DNA of 64,000 nt, taken from NCBI GenBank assembly GCA_016931575.1, contig JAFGEO010000070.1:1-64000 (forward strand). The letters run 5' to 3'. The DNA comes from Bacteroidales bacterium (GTDB lineage: Bacteria > Bacteroidota > Bacteroidia > Bacteroidales > UBA10428). Below, piece after piece: positions 1-11,771 of this stretch. The translations under genes and the position numbers were made by a program. The notes under the pieces were generated by a model. That model saw only the letters and a program-made list of their open reading frames with translations, made no database searches and was not told the origin of the DNA. Position 1 is the stretch's first letter; the number at the start of each line of letters is the position of its first letter.

Positions 1-144
1 ATCACTTTTTTCATTATTAGTTGGAAAATTTTCTTGTCACATACTTATACTGCATAAGTAAAATAAGGTTTCTATATACTAATAATAAAACCACAAATTC
101 AATAAAGCTGCACAAATGTACAACGAATCTATCAAAATTGTACA

Positions 145-1356
145 TCAATTACTCAACCAAACTTCAGGGTTTTCATTCTTATTCATATTCCAGATAGAAA
201 ATTGAAGAATACTCTGCCCTTTTGTAGCATCATAAAATATCTCCCCAATGGCTTGTTTCATCTTTACCTGCTGGTTCAAAACCACATCAAGTTTACCCAT
301 ATTATGATATACCGTAAAATAATTACCATGTTTAACGATGACTGTTCTTCCGGTTCCCTTAATACCAGCGATGCGGGTTACAACACCGTCAAAAACAGCC
401 CTGGCTTTAGCCCCTGGAACGGTTGCTATATCAATTCCAAGGTTAATGGCTTCCAGATTATTACGGTTGGCCACATCATATTCCCCAAATTTACAGGTGA
501 CAACACCTTTCTCTGTCGGCCAGGGTAAACGTCCTTTATTTTCATTAAACTTATCGCTTATAAGTTTATTTTCAGCATGGACTTTATCGAAATTATTAGA
601 CTTGGACTCTTCTTCAAGGATCTTCTTCACCTCTTTAGCAATTAGGTTCTCAATTTCCTTCATTTCTCTTCGCTTCTTTTCCAAGTCATCTTTTAATGAT
701 TTTTCCTCAAGGTTAAGGTTTTTTACCATCCTGTCAATCCGGGCCTGATCAGCAATAAGTTTATCGCGTTCCGACGCAATTCTGTCTTCAAGTTCCATCA
801 CCTTTGAACGCTGCTGTTCCAACCCAACAATTTCCTCACCAATAATAACCAATAATCGTTCGATCTCGGTTATAGAACTCAAACGATTAGCACGATATTG
901 AACAAGGTATTCATAACGGGCAAATAATTGAGTAAGGCTTTCAGATGCCAACAGGTACATCAAATCCATGTTTGCATCCCTGTTTTTATATGCAATGTAG
1001 ATAAGTTTAGCATACTCCTTTCGCCTCTGTTCCAGTTTATCACGACTTTCATTAATACGAAAAGTTTTAACACGTATTTCAGAATCGATGTCCTCCATAT
1101 CGTTCTTTAGCTTAGCAACCAGAAGATCCCTTTGACGAATAAGAGTATTTAGCAGGTTGAGCTCTTGAACAATGTTACCTTTCTTTTTCCGTGTATCCTC
1201 CAATAATCGATTCGTCAAAGAAATTTCCTCTTCGAGTTTACTTTTTTTCTGTTCCAGGCTAGCTTTATTCTTTTCGGCTGAACTTTGCTGAAAGACAAGG
1301 ACAGAAAACATACTGATTATAAAAATCAGACCATATCTAACAATTCCTGCTTTCAT
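145..1356 (-). CDS. Murein hydrolase activator EnvC-like / M23 peptidase-domain protein
   Basis: Signal peptide, long coiled coil, C-terminal degenerate LytM/M23-like domain (GIDIATVPGAKARAVFDGVVTRI...VIVKHGNYFTVYHNM). Confidence 0.85.
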   Translation of the reverse strand: MKAGIVRYGLIFIISMFSVLVFQQSSAEKNKASLEQKKSKLEEEISLTNRLLEDTRKKKGNIVQELNLLNTLIRQRDLLVAKLKNDMEDIDSEIRVKTFRINESRDKLEQRRKEYAKLIYIAYKNRDANMDLMYLLASESLTQLFARYEYLVQYRANRLSSITEIERLLVIIGEEIVGLEQQRSKVMELEDRIASERDKLIADQARIDRMVKNLNLEEKSLKDDLEKKRREMKEIENLIAKEVKKILEEESKSNNFDKVHAENKLISDKFNENKGRLPWPTEKGVVTCKFGEYDVANRNNLEAINLGIDIATVPGAKARAVFDGVVTRIAGIKGTGRTVIVKHGNYFTVYHNMGKLDVVLNQQVKMKQAIGEIFYDATKGQSILQFSIWNMNKNENPEVWLSN

Positions 1357-3074
1357 TTACATTTTACTTGCACTGAATCCATTTTCATCTTTATCTCAGA
1401 ATTACTCTGTATTTCTAAAATTTTTTCGAACGCTTCGATAGCTTCATCACATCTTCCCAACTCGATCATAATATCTCCATAATGTTCGAGTACTTCAGGA
1501 TTTCTATCAGAGCCATTGCGAATTGCTGCTTCGATATATTTCTTTGCTTCTTCAAATCTACCCATCTTAAATAAAATCCAACCATAGGTATCCAGGAATG
1601 TTGGGTTCAAAGGATCTGTATCGATAGTATAGCGACTTAACTTCTCTGCATATTCAAGCCTTTCCTCACGAACAGCCAGGTAGTAGGCATAATTATTTCT
1701 GATGATCGTATTATATTCATCTAATTCCAGAATACGCTCAAAATATTCATCCGAATCACTATTTCTTCCTTTAGTGTGATAAGCTTCGGCAAGTAGAGCA
1801 TAGACCTGTATCTTTTGAAAATTAACCAATTCGTAATCCAAAACCTTTTCAAGGTCGACAATGGCCAGGTCATACTCTTCAAGGGCAGAATAGCTGTTAG
1901 CTCTTAATACATACACATTAGGCTCATTCGGAAAGTACAGTAGCGCCTCATCTGAGATTCTAATAACTTCATTATGATTTCCGAGATTGGCATTTACCCT
2001 GAGCGTTTGTTCCCATACAAGATAGTTTTCCTTCTCATATAGTAATACACTATCTAAAATTGGTTTAGCGTCGAAAAAGTTTCGCATGTTCATGTATAAA
2101 TCCGCTTTTGCAGCATAGTAAGAAAATCCCTTCTCTTCTTCCCCAATATATTCTATAAACTTTAAAATAGTATCCGCATACTTCTCAGTAATAACGGGAT
2201 CCTGCATTAGATTTATAATGGTTCCCAATTTATCATCTGCGAGCAAATCACTACAACAGAAAGCTTGTTCAAGAAAACAAAAAGCAGAGTCTACCTTATC
2301 CTGCCTCAGATAAAATTCTGAGAAGGAAAGAAGGGCAAGGCCATTCGTTGAGTCTCTTCTCAAAATGTCCATATAAACATCACGAGCGTAATCGATTCTT
2401 CCGATTTCTGCCAGGTATTCAGCAAGAATACCATATGAATCAACACCTTCTGAAAATACCTGAACCAAAGTCTCCAACTCATAAATAGCAGAATCATACA
2501 TTCCCATACTATGGTAATCTTTATGCTTTAACATCAAGACCTCATAGCTATTCCTGTATTCATCACTTATCCTGCCAATAACTTCCAAGGATTCCCTGAA
2601 TTTTCCACGATCAGAATATAGCAATGAAACATTATAAACCAATTCATCATCCGGATTTTCCTTCAAAAGCTCCAAATAAATGTCTATAGCATCATCATAC
2701 ATCTTCAAATAATGATAGATGTTTCCAAGGTGTTCTTTATACCATCTGTTCCCAGGATCGAGGTTATAAGCTTTCTTTGCATAATCCAGAGCTTTATCAT
2801 TATCATTTTCCCGCAGATAGATAGAACTTAACTGGTAATAGGGGGCAGCCTGCTGAGGAAAATCCTCAATGCATGCTTCGTAAAGGGGTATTGCAGTTTT
2901 ATTGTTACCAAACAAGGCATGCTTCGTAGCATTAGTAAATAAATTATAATAATGCGTCTCCTTCAGGCCTGAATCCAAACCGCCTGGTGCCTTACTGACT
3001 CCTTGCTTTCCGATGCAAGCAGTAAACAATAAAACACTAAAACCCAGCCATATTATTGACCCCCTTAATCTCAT
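1353..3074 (-). CDS. TPR-repeat lipoprotein
   Basis: Lipobox LFTAC near N-terminus after MRLRG start; many TPR-like repeats (ALDYAKKAYNLDPGN, EAKKYIEAAIRNGSD). Confidence 0.8.
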   Translation of the reverse strand: MRLRGSIIWLGFSVLLFTACIGKQGVSKAPGGLDSGLKETHYYNLFTNATKHALFGNNKTAIPLYEACIEDFPQQAAPYYQLSSIYLRENDNDKALDYAKKAYNLDPGNRWYKEHLGNIYHYLKMYDDAIDIYLELLKENPDDELVYNVSLLYSDRGKFRESLEVIGRISDEYRNSYEVLMLKHKDYHSMGMYDSAIYELETLVQVFSEGVDSYGILAEYLAEIGRIDYARDVYMDILRRDSTNGLALLSFSEFYLRQDKVDSAFCFLEQAFCCSDLLADDKLGTIINLMQDPVITEKYADTILKFIEYIGEEEKGFSYYAAKADLYMNMRNFFDAKPILDSVLLYEKENYLVWEQTLRVNANLGNHNEVIRISDEALLYFPNEPNVYVLRANSYSALEEYDLAIVDLEKVLDYELVNFQKIQVYALLAEAYHTKGRNSDSDEYFERILELDEYNTIIRNNYAYYLAVREERLEYAEKLSRYTIDTDPLNPTFLDTYGWILFKMGRFEEAKKYIEAAIRNGSDRNPEVLEHYGDIMIELGRCDEAIEAFEKILEIQSNSEIKMKMDSVQVKCK

Positions 3075-4050
3075 TATAATCTCCAATATTTAATTCACCA
3101 ATACAATTCTCAATGCTTACCCACCCACCTACAAACGAGTTGGTAAGTTTTGCCCTGTTAATTATAGTATTACGTCCGATAACCGAATTACCGATGTTTG
3201 AATTTTTAACTACCGTATCATTATCAATAATCACATTTGGACCGATGATACAATTTTCTAAAAAAGCATTAACACCAATCCAGACCGGTGGAATAATCTT
3301 CACTCCATTTTCTTCTATATCAATCATTGGTTGAGCAAGACACAGAAACTCTCCGGCGGATTTCAAAAAATTAGGGACACTTCCAAAATCAAGCCAGGCT
3401 TTAAGACCCTTTTTCTTAAAAACCAAGCCAGCTGCTGCCAGGTTTTGTAAACAATCTGTAAGCTGAAATTCTCCCCTGACCCGATGATCACCTTCTATTA
3501 ACTCCCGAATACCTTCTCTTAAACGAGAACCATCCTTAAAATAGTACAAACCTACAATGGCATCCTTTGAAACCGGAGTTGAAGGTTTTTCAATAAAATC
3601 AAGAATTTCATCCTTATCATTCGTAACCACCACGCCATAGCTGTTCGCATCCTTAACAGCATACGTCCAGATCAAAGCTTCTTCGTTATCGCCAATTTCA
3701 AAACTTCCAACATAAAGCGTATCTGCAAAAGCAATACAAACTTCACCTGTCAGGGCAGCTTTTGCACAATAAACAGCATGTGCGGTGCCTAAAGCAAGTT
3801 CCTGATAATGAATGAATCCCTCGGCTTCAATAGTCTTAGCAATGCCAATTAGTTCCTCTTCAACCTCTTTCCCAAACATCCCAACAACAAAATGAACTTC
3901 GGTAACCTTCCGACCTGAATTCTGAGCAAAACCCTCAATAATCCGATGAACGATAGATTTCCCGGCCAAGCGTAAAAGTGGTTTGGGTGTCAACAATGTA
4001 TGCGGTCTCATCCTTTTTCCAAGACCCGCCATAGGTATGATTAATTTCAT
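3037..4050 (-). CDS. Sugar-1-phosphate nucleotidyltransferase with C-terminal hexapeptide-like region
   Basis: MKLIIPMAGLGKRMRPHTLLTPKPLL signature; NIGNSVIGRNTIIN left-handed helix repeats. Confidence 0.85.
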   Translation of the reverse strand: MKLIIPMAGLGKRMRPHTLLTPKPLLRLAGKSIVHRIIEGFAQNSGRKVTEVHFVVGMFGKEVEEELIGIAKTIEAEGFIHYQELALGTAHAVYCAKAALTGEVCIAFADTLYVGSFEIGDNEEALIWTYAVKDANSYGVVVTNDKDEILDFIEKPSTPVSKDAIVGLYYFKDGSRLREGIRELIEGDHRVRGEFQLTDCLQNLAAAGLVFKKKGLKAWLDFGSVPNFLKSAGEFLCLAQPMIDIEENGVKIIPPVWIGVNAFLENCIIGPNVIIDNDTVVKNSNIGNSVIGRNTIINRAKLTNSFVGGWVSIENCIGELNIGDYNEIKGVNNMAGF

Positions 4051-4053
4051 AAC

Positions 4054-4485
4054 TTATTTTCCTGTATGTCCAAAACCTCCGGCACCACGCTCTGTTTCAG
4101 CGAGAGTCGTAACTTCTTCCCATGAAATATGCTCATGTTTAGCAATAACCATCTGACAGATTCTTTCACCATCCTGAACAAGATAATCTTCGTTTGACAG
4201 ATTTACAAGTATCACACCTATTTCGCCTCTATAGTCAGAATCAATGGTACCAGGGGTATTAAGAACAGTAATACCCTTTTTAATGGCTAATCCTGATCTT
4301 GGCCTAATCTGAGCTTCGTAACCATGCGGCAACTCAATATATATACCAGTTTTAACCAACTTCCGTTCCAATGGCTTTAATAAAACTGCTTCATCGATAT
4401 TCGCACACAGGTCCATACCCGCAGAATTGTCAGTCTGATACCGGGGTAGGGGATGTTTAGAATTATTAATTACCTTGACTTCCAT
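4054..4485 (-). CDS. dut: dUTP diphosphatase
   Basis: [48 protein letters not shown] motifs. Confidence 0.95.
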   Translation of the reverse strand: MEVKVINNSKHPLPRYQTDNSAGMDLCANIDEAVLLKPLERKLVKTGIYIELPHGYEAQIRPRSGLAIKKGITVLNTPGTIDSDYRGEIGVILVNLSNEDYLVQDGERICQMVIAKHEHISWEEVTTLAETERGAGGFGHTGK

Positions 4486-5948
4486 TTAAAAATTTTTGAG
4501 AGTGTCATTAGTTTCTCGCGTTTCAAAATATAGGCAGCATATAAAATTATCAAAATAAAAGATACAATATCCTTTATCCAACCTGTATCTGGCAAAACGA
4601 GGTAACGAATACCAAAGAATACCAGCGCCAATAATAAATATTCTGCAATGCGTAATAACTTATAATCTATTCTGTAATATTTCCTGCCGATAAAATAGGA
4701 TAAAACCATCATCACAAAATAAGCAAACAGCCGCCCATAGGCAGAAGCCATATAGGAAAACTTCTTCACAAAAAATACATTGGCAATAATTGTTATTATT
4801 GCTCCCACCAAAGTTAACATAGCCGCATAGCCTGTTTTTTTAATCAATTTGTACCAGACCGACTGATTGAAGAATACCCCGTAGAAGAAAAAGGCTACAA
4901 TCACCACCGGGATAACTTCTAAACCCTCATGATACCGGGAAGAAATAAAGAATTTAATGTAATCTAGGTAAAACATAATACCCATAATAAGGATTAGCAT
5001 AACTGCTATAAAAAGCCTCATGATAACAGCAAAAACCTCCTTCTCATCACTCTTTCCCTGATAATTGAAATAAAATGGTTCGACAGCAAACCGGAACATC
5101 TGAACAAAAATATAAAGCAACATTGCAATCCGTAAGTTTGCACCGTATATACCCAGAACATATAAGGCCTGCTCTTTATCCGGGATCAGATGTTTCATCA
5201 GTACCCTATCCAAAGCATCATTAACCGTACCTGCAAGACCTGCAATTAATAAAGGAAGAGAGTAGGCGAGCACCTCACGAAGAATTTTCTTGTTAAAATA
5301 AAATTTCTCTCTAAAAATTTCAGGCAGTAAAAGAATCAGGATCAGCGCACTTGCAAATAAGTTAGCATACAGTACATAGGAAACATCTCCGCGAAAATCA
5401 ACCCCCTTCAGGAATAAAAAGTGAGATTGGACCCTGGGCAGTACCTCATAAAAGAAAAGCACTGCAGCCATGGTAGCAAGGACATTAACAATTTTGAGCC
5501 AGGCAAACCTTAAGCTGCGTTCCTGTCTTCTTAATTTAGCAAAAGGAATTGTTGAGAAAGCATCGATACCCACAATAAGGGCTAAAACAATAATATATTG
5601 CTCATTACCCTGATATAAAAGCATTTGAGCTATCTTTCTATTGAATGCAAGAACAATAAGAATAAAAGCCGAAGAAGTAGTAAACAAGCTTATTACCAGT
5701 GTCCCGAAAACCTTTCCCTTGTTATCCCTTTGAGAAAATTTAAAATATCCCGTTTCGGTTCCATAGGTAAGAATTATGAGCAAGAAAGTAACATAAGCAT
5801 ATAATTCAGTAATTACCCCAAATTTCCTTTGGTCTTCAAAAAGTCTTGTATAATAAGCAGTTAAAACAACATAGTTTAGAATCCTGGGCAAGATTGTTCC
5901 AACACCATAAACAATAGTCTGACCAGCAAGCTTTTTATAGATTTTCAA
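4470..5948 (-). CDS. Polysaccharide/lipid flippase-like membrane protein (MATE/Wzx superfamily)
   Basis: Multi-TM protein; N-terminal [29 protein letters not shown] typical of oligosaccharide flippases. Confidence 0.8.
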   Translation of the reverse strand: MKIYKKLAGQTIVYGVGTILPRILNYVVLTAYYTRLFEDQRKFGVITELYAYVTFLLIILTYGTETGYFKFSQRDNKGKVFGTLVISLFTTSSAFILIVLAFNRKIAQMLLYQGNEQYIIVLALIVGIDAFSTIPFAKLRRQERSLRFAWLKIVNVLATMAAVLFFYEVLPRVQSHFLFLKGVDFRGDVSYVLYANLFASALILILLLPEIFREKFYFNKKILREVLAYSLPLLIAGLAGTVNDALDRVLMKHLIPDKEQALYVLGIYGANLRIAMLLYIFVQMFRFAVEPFYFNYQGKSDEKEVFAVIMRLFIAVMLILIMGIMFYLDYIKFFISSRYHEGLEVIPVVIVAFFFYGVFFNQSVWYKLIKKTGYAAMLTLVGAIITIIANVFFVKKFSYMASAYGRLFAYFVMMVLSYFIGRKYYRIDYKLLRIAEYLLLALVFFGIRYLVLPDTGWIKDIVSFILIILYAAYILKREKLMTLSKIFKWKSR

Positions 5949-6002
5949 TACCCGGATGTTTTAATCATTTTATAACTTTGCTACTTCTAAAAATTTGCAA
6001 CT

Positions 6003-6662
6003 ATGAAACGGATCTTAATCGTACTTGCCCTACTCACGGTTAATCTGCCCACATTTACCCAATCTCAATATTCAAAAGTAGTCATTGAGACCACAGCTGG
6101 CAAATTAGTTTTCATGCTATATGATAACACTCCTTTACACAGCAAGAACTTTACAAAATTAATAAATGAAGGATACTATAATAATGTTCTTTTTCACCGT
6201 GTTATAAAAAACTTCATGATCCAGGCAGGAGACCCGGCTTCAAAAAAAGCAAAACCCGGAGAAATGCTGGGTTCAGGTGATCCGGGCTACACAATACCTG
6301 CAGAATTTGCTCCTGAATATTACCATAAAAAAGGAGCATTGGCAGCTGCCCGCGCTGGTGACCATATAAATCCAAACAAAGAATCGAGCGGTTCACAATT
6401 CTATATCGTTAAGGGACAGGTATTTGATGATTCACAACTCGACAGGTTGGTTGAGCTTCAAAAGCATGTTCCTTTTACTGAGGAACAACGCAAAACCTAT
6501 ACAACTTTGGGAGGAACACCACATCTTGATTACGCTTACACTGTATTTGGAGAACTGGTAGAAGGTATGGAAGTACTTGAAAATATTTCTTTAGTTGCCA
6601 CTGACCAGCGGGACAGACCTCTGGAGGATATAAAAATTATTAAAACCTATATTCTAAAATAA
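6003..6662 (+). CDS. Peptidylprolyl isomerase, cyclophilin type
   Basis: LFHRVIKNFMIQAGDP, GSQFYIVKG, YTVFGELVEGMEVLENI. Confidence 0.92.
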   Translation: MKRILIVLALLTVNLPTFTQSQYSKVVIETTAGKLVFMLYDNTPLHSKNFTKLINEGYYNNVLFHRVIKNFMIQAGDPASKKAKPGEMLGSGDPGYTIPAEFAPEYYHKKGALAAARAGDHINPNKESSGSQFYIVKGQVFDDSQLDRLVELQKHVPFTEEQRKTYTTLGGTPHLDYAYTVFGELVEGMEVLENISLVATDQRDRPLEDIKIIKTYILK

Positions 6663-6667
6663 ACTTA

Positions 6668-7678
6668 ATGAAAGATCTTATTGCTCACATTTCAAAACAA
6701 CTTGCAGAGATTGATATTGTCACTTCAGGACAACTGGAAGACTTCAAGCTAACCTATTTGAGTAAAAAGGGTAAAATATCTCTTCTTTTCACTGAGTTTA
6801 AAAATGTTCCGAACGATCAGAAAAAACTATACGGTGAGGAAATCAACAAGTTAAAGCAACAGGCAACGCAATTGTACGAGGATAAAAAGGCTTCACTAAA
6901 AAAAGCCGGTTTATCAAAAAAAGTTGTTGATTACACCATGAGTGCTTCGCCACTTAAAATAGGTTCCCGCCATCCAGTATCACTTATTCGAAGAGAAATT
7001 GTTGACATCTTTGCACGTTTGGGCTTTACAGTTATGGAAGGACCAGAAATTGAAGATGACTGGCATGTTTTTACAGGACTAAACTTTCCAAAAGAGCATC
7101 CTGCCCGCGATATGCAGGACACATTTTTTATTCATGTCAATCCGGATCATCTTTTAAGAACTCATACCTCATCAGTACAGGTTCGTGCGATGGAGCAGGA
7201 AAGACCTCCGATCCGAAAAATATTCCCAGGGCGTGTATTCAGGAATGAAGCTATATCAGCACGTTCACATTGTATATTTCACCAGGTAGAAGGATTATAT
7301 ATTGATACAAACGTTTCATTTGCTGATCTGAAACAGACATTACTTTATTTTTCCAAGGAACTTTTCGGATCTGATACTCAAATCCGTCTTCGTCCTTCAT
7401 TTTTTCCATTCACTGAACCTTCTGCAGAAATGGATATCTCCTGTACAATATGCGGTGGAAAAGGCTGTAATGTTTGTAAATATACCGGCTTCCTGGAAAT
7501 ACTCGGATGTGGCATGGTTGACCCTGCAGTACTCGAATCAGCCGGTATTGACAGCAAAATCTATACAGGTTTTGCTTTTGGAATGGGGATTGAAAGAATT
7601 GCTATGCTCAAATACCAGATCAAAGATATCCGATATTTATTTGAAAATGATATCCGATTCCTTAACCAATTCTCATAA
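6668..7678 (+). CDS. pheS: Phenylalanine--tRNA ligase alpha subunit
   Basis: Class II aaRS motifs; [27 protein letters not shown]. Confidence 0.95.
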   Translation: MKDLIAHISKQLAEIDIVTSGQLEDFKLTYLSKKGKISLLFTEFKNVPNDQKKLYGEEINKLKQQATQLYEDKKASLKKAGLSKKVVDYTMSASPLKIGSRHPVSLIRREIVDIFARLGFTVMEGPEIEDDWHVFTGLNFPKEHPARDMQDTFFIHVNPDHLLRTHTSSVQVRAMEQERPPIRKIFPGRVFRNEAISARSHCIFHQVEGLYIDTNVSFADLKQTLLYFSKELFGSDTQIRLRPSFFPFTEPSAEMDISCTICGGKGCNVCKYTGFLEILGCGMVDPAVLESAGIDSKIYTGFAFGMGIERIAMLKYQIKDIRYLFENDIRFLNQFS

Positions 7679-8701
7679 AAAGAACAGGGTTTGCTCCTGT
7701 CCGTAATGATCTTTTCCCAGATGTTTATAAGCTCTTTCCGTTGCTTCTCTTCCGCGAGGAGTACGTTTCAAAAACCCTTGCATGATAAGAAAGGGTTCAT
7801 AAACATCTTCTATTGTTCCCGGATCCTCGCCAACAGCGGTACCAATGGTATTCAATCCTACAGGACCTCCCTTAAACTTATCAATTATAACACCCAGAAT
7901 TTTATTATCCATTTCATCCAGCCCACTGTCATCAATATTGAGCTCATTAAGCGCATACCTGGCAATTCCAATGTCAATAGTTCCATCTCCCTTCACCTGC
8001 GCAAAATCCCTGACTCGACGTAGTAAAGCATTAACAATTCTAGGGGTTCCTCTTGAGCGTCGCGAAATCTCATTGCTTGCCTCCACAGAAATGGGTATGT
8101 TCAGGATTGCAGCAGACCTACGTGCAATGCCACTCAAAACATCAGAATCATAATAATCCAAATGCGCTTTAATGCCAAAGCGGGAACGCAGGGGACTTGT
8201 TAACAAACCAGATCTTGTAGTTGCTCCGATCAGGGTAAACTTATTAATTAACAATTGAATACTCCTCGCATTCGGACCTTTATCAATCATAATATCAATC
8301 TTGAAATCCTCCATAGCCGAATAAAGAAACTCTTCAACAATCGGACTTAGCCGGTGAATTTCATCAATGAAAAGTATATCGCTGTCTTCCAGCCCCGTCA
8401 ACAGTCCGGCAAGATCGCCGGGTTTTTCCAATACAGGTCCGGAGGTAACTTTGATATCCGAACCCATTTCATTTCTGATAATATTTGCCAAGGAAGTTTT
8501 GCCTAATCCAGGAGGTCCAGAAAGTAAAACATGATCCAAAGCTTCCCCACGCTGCTTTGCAGCCTGCACAAATATTTTAAGATTATTAACATTCCGGTCC
8601 TGCCCTTTAAACTCCTTGAATGAAGTAGGCCTGATCACACTGTCAATGTCCTGTTCCTCTCCAGCACTATTAAAATTTCTTATATCAAATTCATCCGTCA
8701 T
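7673..8701 (-). CDS. ruvB: Holliday junction branch migration helicase RuvB
   Basis: [53 protein letters not shown]. Confidence 0.97.
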   Translation of the reverse strand: MTDEFDIRNFNSAGEEQDIDSVIRPTSFKEFKGQDRNVNNLKIFVQAAKQRGEALDHVLLSGPPGLGKTSLANIIRNEMGSDIKVTSGPVLEKPGDLAGLLTGLEDSDILFIDEIHRLSPIVEEFLYSAMEDFKIDIMIDKGPNARSIQLLINKFTLIGATTRSGLLTSPLRSRFGIKAHLDYYDSDVLSGIARRSAAILNIPISVEASNEISRRSRGTPRIVNALLRRVRDFAQVKGDGTIDIGIARYALNELNIDDSGLDEMDNKILGVIIDKFKGGPVGLNTIGTAVGEDPGTIEDVYEPFLIMQGFLKRTPRGREATERAYKHLGKDHYGQEQTLFFL

Positions 8702-8707
8702 ACAAAA

Positions 8708-10267
8708 TCACTTAATTAATACCCTATCCTCATTAGGTAAATCAATCTTCTGACCATTTATCCTGTATTCCTTACCCCTTTGGTAACTGATAGTAATTTT
8801 TAGCTCCCCGTTTTCCTCGTATTTTTTCCAGTGTTTAACCGGTATACCACTAGAATAGTACTGTTCCTCCTTTATCTGCCCATTCGGAAAATAATACTTA
8901 TGCTTTCCCTCAGCATTCCCCTGAATATAATTTCCTTCAAATAGAATATCTCCATTATCGTAGAAAGATTTCCATCTACCATCTCTAAGGCCGGATATGT
9001 ATTTACCCACAGCTTTATAGTCATTAATCATTAATACCCATTCTCCTTCTCTTTCTCCCTCGATATATTCCCCCTGCGTAACAATGTTACCGATGCTGTC
9101 ATATTCTGAATACAGGCCGTCTCTGTCGCCATTAAAAAAGTTTTCCTCAACAAAGACAGATCCGTCCGGGTAATAACGCGTCCATGGTCCATGTTCCTTT
9201 CCTATGCGATAACTTCCTTCCTGTTCCGTTTTACCATTTTCAAAATAAAATACCCAGCTTCCTTCCTTCAGGTTATTTTTGTAATTGCCAATATTTTTAA
9301 TACTTCCATCAGGATAATACTCTTTCCATTTATCCTGCTTCATACCATCATCATCTATGATTCCCTCAGCCATCAGCTCACCATTATCATTGTAGATCAT
9401 GGAATGAATAACATTTCCTTCCCGATTATAGATTTTATGTATTCCTACAGGAGTATCCCCGGAATATGAACCAACATTTCTACTACCATCCGTACTTGTA
9501 ATATCCTTAAACTCGACTTCGTTATCCTCCTCACTAACTTCCTGAATTAACAGGTTCTGATCATACAATAAAGACATCGAAAGCTTTCCGCTTTCATTAT
9601 ACTCCTTATAATATCCGTCCAGTTTACCGTTTTTGTAATAACTTTCTTTTTTAATTTTATCCCCTTCATAAAACTCAACCCATTCACCAACTTTGTTTCC
9701 GTCCTTATCGAACCTGTTAATTCTCTTTCGTTCTACCAAAGTACCCTTACGATATTTCTTAATAGTAATAAGTAGCCCATCACGGGAGAATTCCTTTGCA
9801 ACGCCATCCAGAAGGTCATTAACATAAGTACGTTCTTCTTTCAGAGATCCATCCTCAAAGTAGTAATAAGACGTGCCTTCTTTCTTATCGTTTATAAATA
9901 ATTCCCTGCTTAAGATATTACCTGTAAACTCAGGGTTCTCACGTGAGGTCAAATATTCAATATAGTACCCGTTTTTTTTTCCATTCAGGTAGTTAATCTT
10001 ACTAATAGTATCCCCAAGGCTATTGTAAAATATCCAGGTACTGTCCAGTAAATAATTCTTTCTGTTCCCTTCCGATTTTATAATACCGGTAGTATAATAA
10101 GTTTTCCAATATCCATCCGGTTTACCGTTCTTCATGTTACCTTCACTAAGCACCTTGCCGTTTGGGTAATACATAATATTGAATCCATCAGGATTCAAGG
10201 TATCCTGACAATAACTATCCTGAAAAAGGATCAGAAACATTCCGAGAAGAAAGAAATATCGATACAT
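8708..10267 (-). CDS. YwqK-family/MORN-like repeat secreted protein
   Basis: Signal peptide and many repeats of the form Y-x-N/D-G-x...G-x-W-x-x-Y. Confidence 0.75.
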   Translation of the reverse strand: MYRYFFLLGMFLILFQDSYCQDTLNPDGFNIMYYPNGKVLSEGNMKNGKPDGYWKTYYTTGIIKSEGNRKNYLLDSTWIFYNSLGDTISKINYLNGKKNGYYIEYLTSRENPEFTGNILSRELFINDKKEGTSYYYFEDGSLKEERTYVNDLLDGVAKEFSRDGLLITIKKYRKGTLVERKRINRFDKDGNKVGEWVEFYEGDKIKKESYYKNGKLDGYYKEYNESGKLSMSLLYDQNLLIQEVSEEDNEVEFKDITSTDGSRNVGSYSGDTPVGIHKIYNREGNVIHSMIYNDNGELMAEGIIDDDGMKQDKWKEYYPDGSIKNIGNYKNNLKEGSWVFYFENGKTEQEGSYRIGKEHGPWTRYYPDGSVFVEENFFNGDRDGLYSEYDSIGNIVTQGEYIEGEREGEWVLMINDYKAVGKYISGLRDGRWKSFYDNGDILFEGNYIQGNAEGKHKYYFPNGQIKEEQYYSSGIPVKHWKKYEENGELKITISYQRGKEYRINGQKIDLPNEDRVLIK

Positions 10268-11271
10268 TACAATCCAAATTTGGCTGAAATCTCCAACATT
10301 CTTTTAATTGGCTTCAAAGATTTTTCTATCAGCATACTATCCATCGTTAATTCAGGCATTTCATAGCGAAGCGCATTATAAATCTTCTCCATGCTATTCA
10401 ACTTCATAAAATTGCAGTCATTACATGCGCAGGTTGAATCTTTCGGAGGCGCAGGAATAAACAACTTATCCGAATTAAATTTCCTCATTTGATGCAGAAT
10501 ACCAGCTTCCGTAGCAACGATATACTTCTTTCCCGGATCTTTTTTAGTAAAATTCAATAAAGAGGAGGTAGATCCAATATGATCTGCAACCAGCAGTAAA
10601 GGCCTTTCACATTCAGGATGGGCAATAATTTTCGCATCCGGATGCATTTCTTTTATCTCCAGAATTTTTTCCAGTGAAAATTCTTCGTGAACGTGACAGG
10701 CACCATCCCATACTAGCATATCCCTACCTGTCTGACTTTTCAAATAATTCCCCAGATTTCGGTCTGGTGCAAAAATTATTTTTTCATCAGCAGGTATGGA
10801 ATTTATTATATGGAGCGCATTAGAAGAAGTGCAGATGATATCTGTTAATGCCTTTATTTCAGCAGTAGTATTAATATAACTTATCACAGTATGATCCGGG
10901 TGAGCTTCCACGAATTTCCTGAATTGAGCGGGATCACAAGATTCTGCCAGGGAACATCCTGCTTTCAAATCGGGAAGAAGCACTTTTTTATCAGGATTAA
11001 GAATTTTTGCAGTTTCAGCCATAAAATGAACTCCTGAAAAAAGAATAATGTCGGCTGTGGTTGATTCTGCGGCCTGCGCAAGAGCCAGGCTGTCTCCAAC
11101 GTGATCGGCAATATCCTGAATATCTCCACTTTGATAAAAGTGAGCGAGAATTACAACGTTTTTCTCTTTTCTAAGTCTTTCAATTTCTGATTTAATGTCG
11201 GTATCCGGAGGTATGCTTAACTTTAAAAACCCAAACTCCTCTAAATCCATTTTATTAACCACCTCTTTCAT
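10267..11271 (-). CDS. nadA: Quinolinate synthase NadA
   Basis: NVVILAHFYQSGDIQDIADHVGDSLALAQAA; conserved Cys in CACNDCNFMKLNS. Confidence 0.95.
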   Translation of the reverse strand: MKEVVNKMDLEEFGFLKLSIPPDTDIKSEIERLRKEKNVVILAHFYQSGDIQDIADHVGDSLALAQAAESTTADIILFSGVHFMAETAKILNPDKKVLLPDLKAGCSLAESCDPAQFRKFVEAHPDHTVISYINTTAEIKALTDIICTSSNALHIINSIPADEKIIFAPDRNLGNYLKSQTGRDMLVWDGACHVHEEFSLEKILEIKEMHPDAKIIAHPECERPLLLVADHIGSTSSLLNFTKKDPGKKYIVATEAGILHQMRKFNSDKLFIPAPPKDSTCACNDCNFMKLNSMEKIYNALRYEMPELTMDSMLIEKSLKPIKRMLEISAKFGL

Positions 11272-11323
11272 TATATAATAATTTAATATTTTATAAATAT
11301 ACTTTATGATGATGATGATAGGC

Positions 11324-11641
11324 TGTTAATACTGTTTAAAAGTAAATTCGTCCTATTTGCAAATTTGGTAATTAAAATTTTACTCAAACGATATTAACAG
11401 TTAATTTCTTAAAAAACACATGAACTTCAATAATTTATAAAATGAATTAACAGCTTGTTAATAGGGCTTGGGTTGAAAATTTTCATGGATATGAACAAGC
11501 CTGAAACTGTTTGATCGTTGTTAAAATCTATTTCTTAAAGAGTAAAATATTACCGCTTGAAGTTTCGGGAAAATTGATATATGGGATGGGAATTTGAATT
11601 GTCAAGTACTTTTTTTATTTTCTTCAAAAATTTATTTAACA
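11324..11641. repeat. Cluster of TGTTAA-containing 9-mers in AT-rich intergenic region
   Basis: TGTTAATAC 11324-11332 (+), TGTTAATAT 11391-11399 (-), TGTTAATTC 11444-11452 (-), TGTTAATAG 11456-11464 (+), TGTTAAAAT 11519-11527 (+), TGTTAAATA 11633-11641 (-). Confidence 0.6.
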
Positions 11642-11771
11642 AGAAATGAGCAGTTATTGTGAACAATCTTATCCTTTAACAAATGCTTATGAGTAATGGC
11701 AAGGTGCCGGTAAGTATGGGTCCAATTCAATAATAATTGATGTATATTTGTAAAGTTATAAGAGATGGAAA

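Noticed and set aside
11308-11320. GATGATGATGATA microsatellite, similar to ATGATGATGATA near 22330
   Set aside because: Too short and simple to call a functional repeat
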